Source: Eubacterium sp. (GTDB lineage: Bacteria > Bacillota > Clostridia > Peptostreptococcales > Anaerovoracaceae). Taken from it: a DNA stretch of 8,280 bases. Shown here piece after piece: positions 6,320-8,280 of this stretch (the stretch's first letter is position 1; the number at the start of each line of letters is the position of its first letter). Location of the stretch: assembly GCA_017419895.1 (NCBI GenBank), contig JAFOKI010000065.1:1-8280 (forward strand), in the 5' to 3' direction. The notes under the pieces are model-generated. The model had not been told where the DNA came from, searched no databases, and saw only the letters and a program-made list of their open reading frames with translations. The position numbers were made by a program, and so were the translations under genes.

Positions 6320-6349
6320 GGGGCATGGCGCCCCCGGATGTGATATAAT
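6320..6349 (+). promoter_or_regulatory. ilvD promoter: extended -10 with an inverted repeat at the -35 position
   Basis: TGATATAAT (6341-6349) is a perfect extended -10. No -35 box lies 16-18 bases upstream. That place is taken by the inverted repeat GGGGC (6320-6324) / GCCCC (6330-6334) with an ATGGC loop. A TTGACA at 6304-6309 is too far away (34 bases) to act as its -35. Transcription would start near 6356 with a leader of about 46 bases that shows no attenuator. Dependence on an activator is possible. Confidence 0.6.
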
Positions 6350-6401
6350 AAAAAGACTGAAACGTTTATAACTCTGTCGGGATTAATCAAAGGAGATAAT
6401 T

Positions 6402-8075
6402 ATGAAAAGAAGTGACATCACGACCATAGGGCTGGACAAGTCCACGCACCGCGCTTTGTACTACGCGATGGGGGTTCTGCCAGAAGAACTTGAAAAACCG
6501 ATAATCGCGGTAGTCAACTCGCAGAACGAGACGATGCCCGGGCACTGCGACCTGGACAAGATCGCTAAGGCCGTTAAGGAAGGCATCCTTCAGGCAGGCG
6601 GAACACCTGTCGAGTTCCCGACGATCGCGATATGCGACGGTATCGCGATGGGCCATTACGGGATGCATTATCCGCTCGCGAGCCGAGAGCTCATCGCTGA
6701 CTCGATCGAGTGCATGATGAACGCTCATCAGTACGACGGAATGGTACTGATCTCGAACTGCGACAAGATCACACCGGGAATGCTGATGGCGGCTGCCAGA
6801 CTGAATGTTCCTGCGATCAATATCGCGGGCGGCACCATGGACACAGGTTACTATCAGGGCTGCAAGACCAGCTTTATTGAGCTTATCGAGACTCAGGGAA
6901 AGGTCGCGAGAGGCCTGATGACAAAGGAAGAAATGGACTATTTCGAGCACTGCGCGATGCCGGGCTGCGGAGCGTGTAATGAGCTCGGAACGGGCAACAC
7001 GATGCTTTATCTTGCGGAAGCCATGGGCATGGCTCTTCCGGGCTCCGACACTCCGGCTATGCTTGGTGAGAGAGTCGCGCTCGCGAAACGCACGGGAATC
7101 AAGATCGTCGAACTCGTCAAGAAAAATCTCCGTCCGAGAGATATCATTACAAAGGAAGCGATCTACAACGCGCTCGTCGTGACGAACGCCATCGGCGGAA
7201 GCTCGAACTCGATGCTCCATCTGCCGGCGATCGCTCATGAGGCAGGCGTGCCGTTCGACTTCGACGAGGCCGAGAAAGTATCCGACAGCACTCCGCAGGT
7301 AGTCAAGATCAAGCCGTCGGGCGACGACTACCCGGTCGATTTCTACCGCGCGGGCGGAGTCGCAGGGCTGATGCATGAGCTGATGGACTACGGCCTGCTG
7401 AAGGATAATATAACGGTTACGGGCGAAATGCTGTTTGACAACATAAAGGACGCGCCGATCAGGGACGCCAAGGTCATTCGCACCAAGGAGACCGCGTACT
7501 CACAGACAGGCGGACTCAGGATCATGTACGGGAACCTCGCGCCGGAAGGCTCGATCTGCAAAGCCGCGGGTGTTCTCCCCGAAATGATGAAACATACGGG
7601 TCCTGCTAGAGTATTCGACCAGGAAGAACCGGCTCTCAAGGCGATCTACGGCGGAGAAATCAAACCGGGTGACGTGGTTGTCATCCGCTACGAAGGCCCC
7701 AAGGGCGGCCCCGGAATGCGTGAGATGCTCGCGCCGACAGCCGCGATCATCGGTATGGATCTCGGCGACAGCGTCGCGCTCGTTACGGACGGACGTTTCT
7801 CGGGAGCGACGAGAGGCGCTGCGATAGGACACGTTTCGCCTGAGGCAGCCGACGGCGGCCTGATCGCGTTCGTTGAGGATGGCGACAGCATCACGGTCGA
7901 CATCGAAGGCGGTACGCTCACGCTGAACGTTGATGACGAAGTGATCGCTAAGCGCAGGGAGGGTTGGATCCCGCCCAAGCCGCCGGTCGAGGAAGGTACA
8001 TATATCGAGAGGTACTCCAAACTCGTAAAATCGGCGATGACGGGAGCTGTGTTCCGCAGGGGCAGCGAGCTGTAA
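6402..8075 (+). CDS. ilvD: Dihydroxyacid dehydratase
   Basis: The 557-residue product has the usual length of the IlvD/Edd family. It removes water from 2,3-dihydroxyisovalerate and 2,3-dihydroxy-3-methylvalerate to give the 2-ketoacids, using an iron-sulfur cluster and Mg2+. Both family signatures are present: [11 protein letters not shown] (120-130) and [12 protein letters not shown] (459-470), the latter with S467, where the family has its catalytic serine. Other landmarks are CDGIAMGH (78-85) and [11 protein letters not shown] (476-486). Candidate cluster cysteines are C120, C189 and C192, with C49 and C184 nearby. The segment [15 protein letters not shown] differs from the commoner GSCxGMFTANSM. 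AAAGGAG lies seven bases before the ATG. The gene is separated from ilvBNC by the inverted secreted-protein gene and has its own promoter. The ilv context makes dihydroxyacids the likely substrate; a sugar-acid dehydratase of the same superfamily is less likely. Confidence 0.94.
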   Translation: MKRSDITTIGLDKSTHRALYYAMGVLPEELEKPIIAVVNSQNETMPGHCDLDKIAKAVKEGILQAGGTPVEFPTIAICDGIAMGHYGMHYPLASRELIADSIECMMNAHQYDGMVLISNCDKITPGMLMAAARLNVPAINIAGGTMDTGYYQGCKTSFIELIETQGKVARGLMTKEEMDYFEHCAMPGCGACNELGTGNTMLYLAEAMGMALPGSDTPAMLGERVALAKRTGIKIVELVKKNLRPRDIITKEAIYNALVVTNAIGGSSNSMLHLPAIAHEAGVPFDFDEAEKVSDSTPQVVKIKPSGDDYPVDFYRAGGVAGLMHELMDYGLLKDNITVTGEMLFDNIKDAPIRDAKVIRTKETAYSQTGGLRIMYGNLAPEGSICKAAGVLPEMMKHTGPARVFDQEEPALKAIYGGEIKPGDVVVIRYEGPKGGPGMREMLAPTAAIIGMDLGDSVALVTDGRFSGATRGAAIGHVSPEAADGGLIAFVEDGDSITVDIEGGTLTLNVDDEVIAKRREGWIPPKPPVEEGTYIERYSKLVKSAMTGAVFRRGSEL

Positions 8076-8088
8076 ACATTGACGTCGG

Positions 8089-8108
8089 CAGCCAGGAACG
8101 GGCTGTTT
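8089..8108 (+). terminator. Weak candidate terminator after ilvD
   Basis: CAGCC (8089-8093) pairs with GGCTG (8101-8105), followed by only three T. The stem is short and the T run poor. The long hairpin repeat that follows may contribute to transcript ending instead. Confidence 0.3.
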
Positions 8109-8135
8109 CATCACAAATTGGCGATTCAAGCAGGA

Positions 8136-8231
8136 TTTGTGTAACTTTTACAATAACTATTGGGTCTCGAATACACAGCATACTTGATGTAGTATCTGTG
8201 ACAGCCTGAAACCGTTGAAATAGTTACACAA
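8136..8231 (+). repeat. 95-bp terminally inverted hairpin repeat, copy 2
   Basis: The core (8137-8231) has the same 95-base length and ends as the copy at 961-1055: it starts TTGTGTAACTTTTACAA and ends CCGTTGAAATAGTTACACAA. Its two ends pair at 15 of the first 17 positions. The middle differs from copy 1 but can again pair with itself: CACAG (8174-8178) and ATAC (8180-8183) with GTAT (8192-8195) and CTGTG (8196-8200). The two copies are in direct orientation on either side of the ilv genes. After 8231 nothing more can be recognised up to the window edge. Confidence 0.75.
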
Positions 8232-8280
8232 TATGCGAGTGATTTGTCGATTTTTGAAAAGAGATAATGATATCCGGTCT

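Noticed and set aside
6387..7376. Long open frame on the minus strand opposite ilvD (329 codons)
   Set aside because: It is antisense to a clearly conserved gene, its product is Arg/His/Val-rich with no recognisable domain, and such frames arise from the codon bias of ilvD.

Overview
The window reads as chromosomal DNA from a Gram-positive bacterium of the Firmicutes, probably class Clostridia, of roughly balanced base composition. The evidence is a YabE-type DUF348-G5-3D cell-wall protein at the left end, strong AGGAGG ribosome binding sites, TTGACA/extended -10 promoters, and Firmicutes-like ilv genes. The exact taxon cannot be fixed from the sequence alone.

Layout from left to right. (1) 3-758: 3' part of a secreted cell-wall-active protein, followed by an intrinsic terminator near 807-834. 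(2) 835-1568: a long non-coding stretch. It holds a 95-bp terminally inverted hairpin repeat (960-1056) and an array of six heptamers TGTCGGA/TCCGACA (1176-1420) arranged around an exact dyad. (3) 1569-1857: a promoter, a 31-codon isoleucine-rich leader peptide with a TTG start, and a terminator hairpin ending 26 bases before ilvB. Together these form a ribosome-mediated attenuator. (4) 1858-5143: ilvB, ilvN and ilvC in one operon; ilvN and ilvC overlap by 20 bp. (5) A bidirectional terminator, then a convergent gene on the minus strand (5249-6160) for a secreted protein with YD-like repeats and no recognised function. (6) A regulatory region with a 14-bp palindrome and an extended -10 promoter, then ilvD (6402-8075). 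(7) A second copy of the 95-bp hairpin repeat (8136-8231) near the right edge.

IlvB and IlvN form acetohydroxyacid synthase, IlvC is the ketol-acid reductoisomerase and IlvD the dihydroxyacid dehydratase. Together they turn pyruvate into 2-ketoisovalerate, and pyruvate plus 2-ketobutyrate into 2-keto-3-methylvalerate, the precursors of valine, leucine and isoleucine. The final transaminase, ilvA and the leu genes are not in the window. ilvBNC appears to be controlled by translation of the leader peptide, while ilvD has its own promoter.

The points most worth a second look are the exactly dyad-symmetric heptamer array upstream of the ilv promoter, the pair of 95-bp folded repeats in direct orientation around the ilv block, and the Ile-codon attenuator where many Firmicutes use a T-box.
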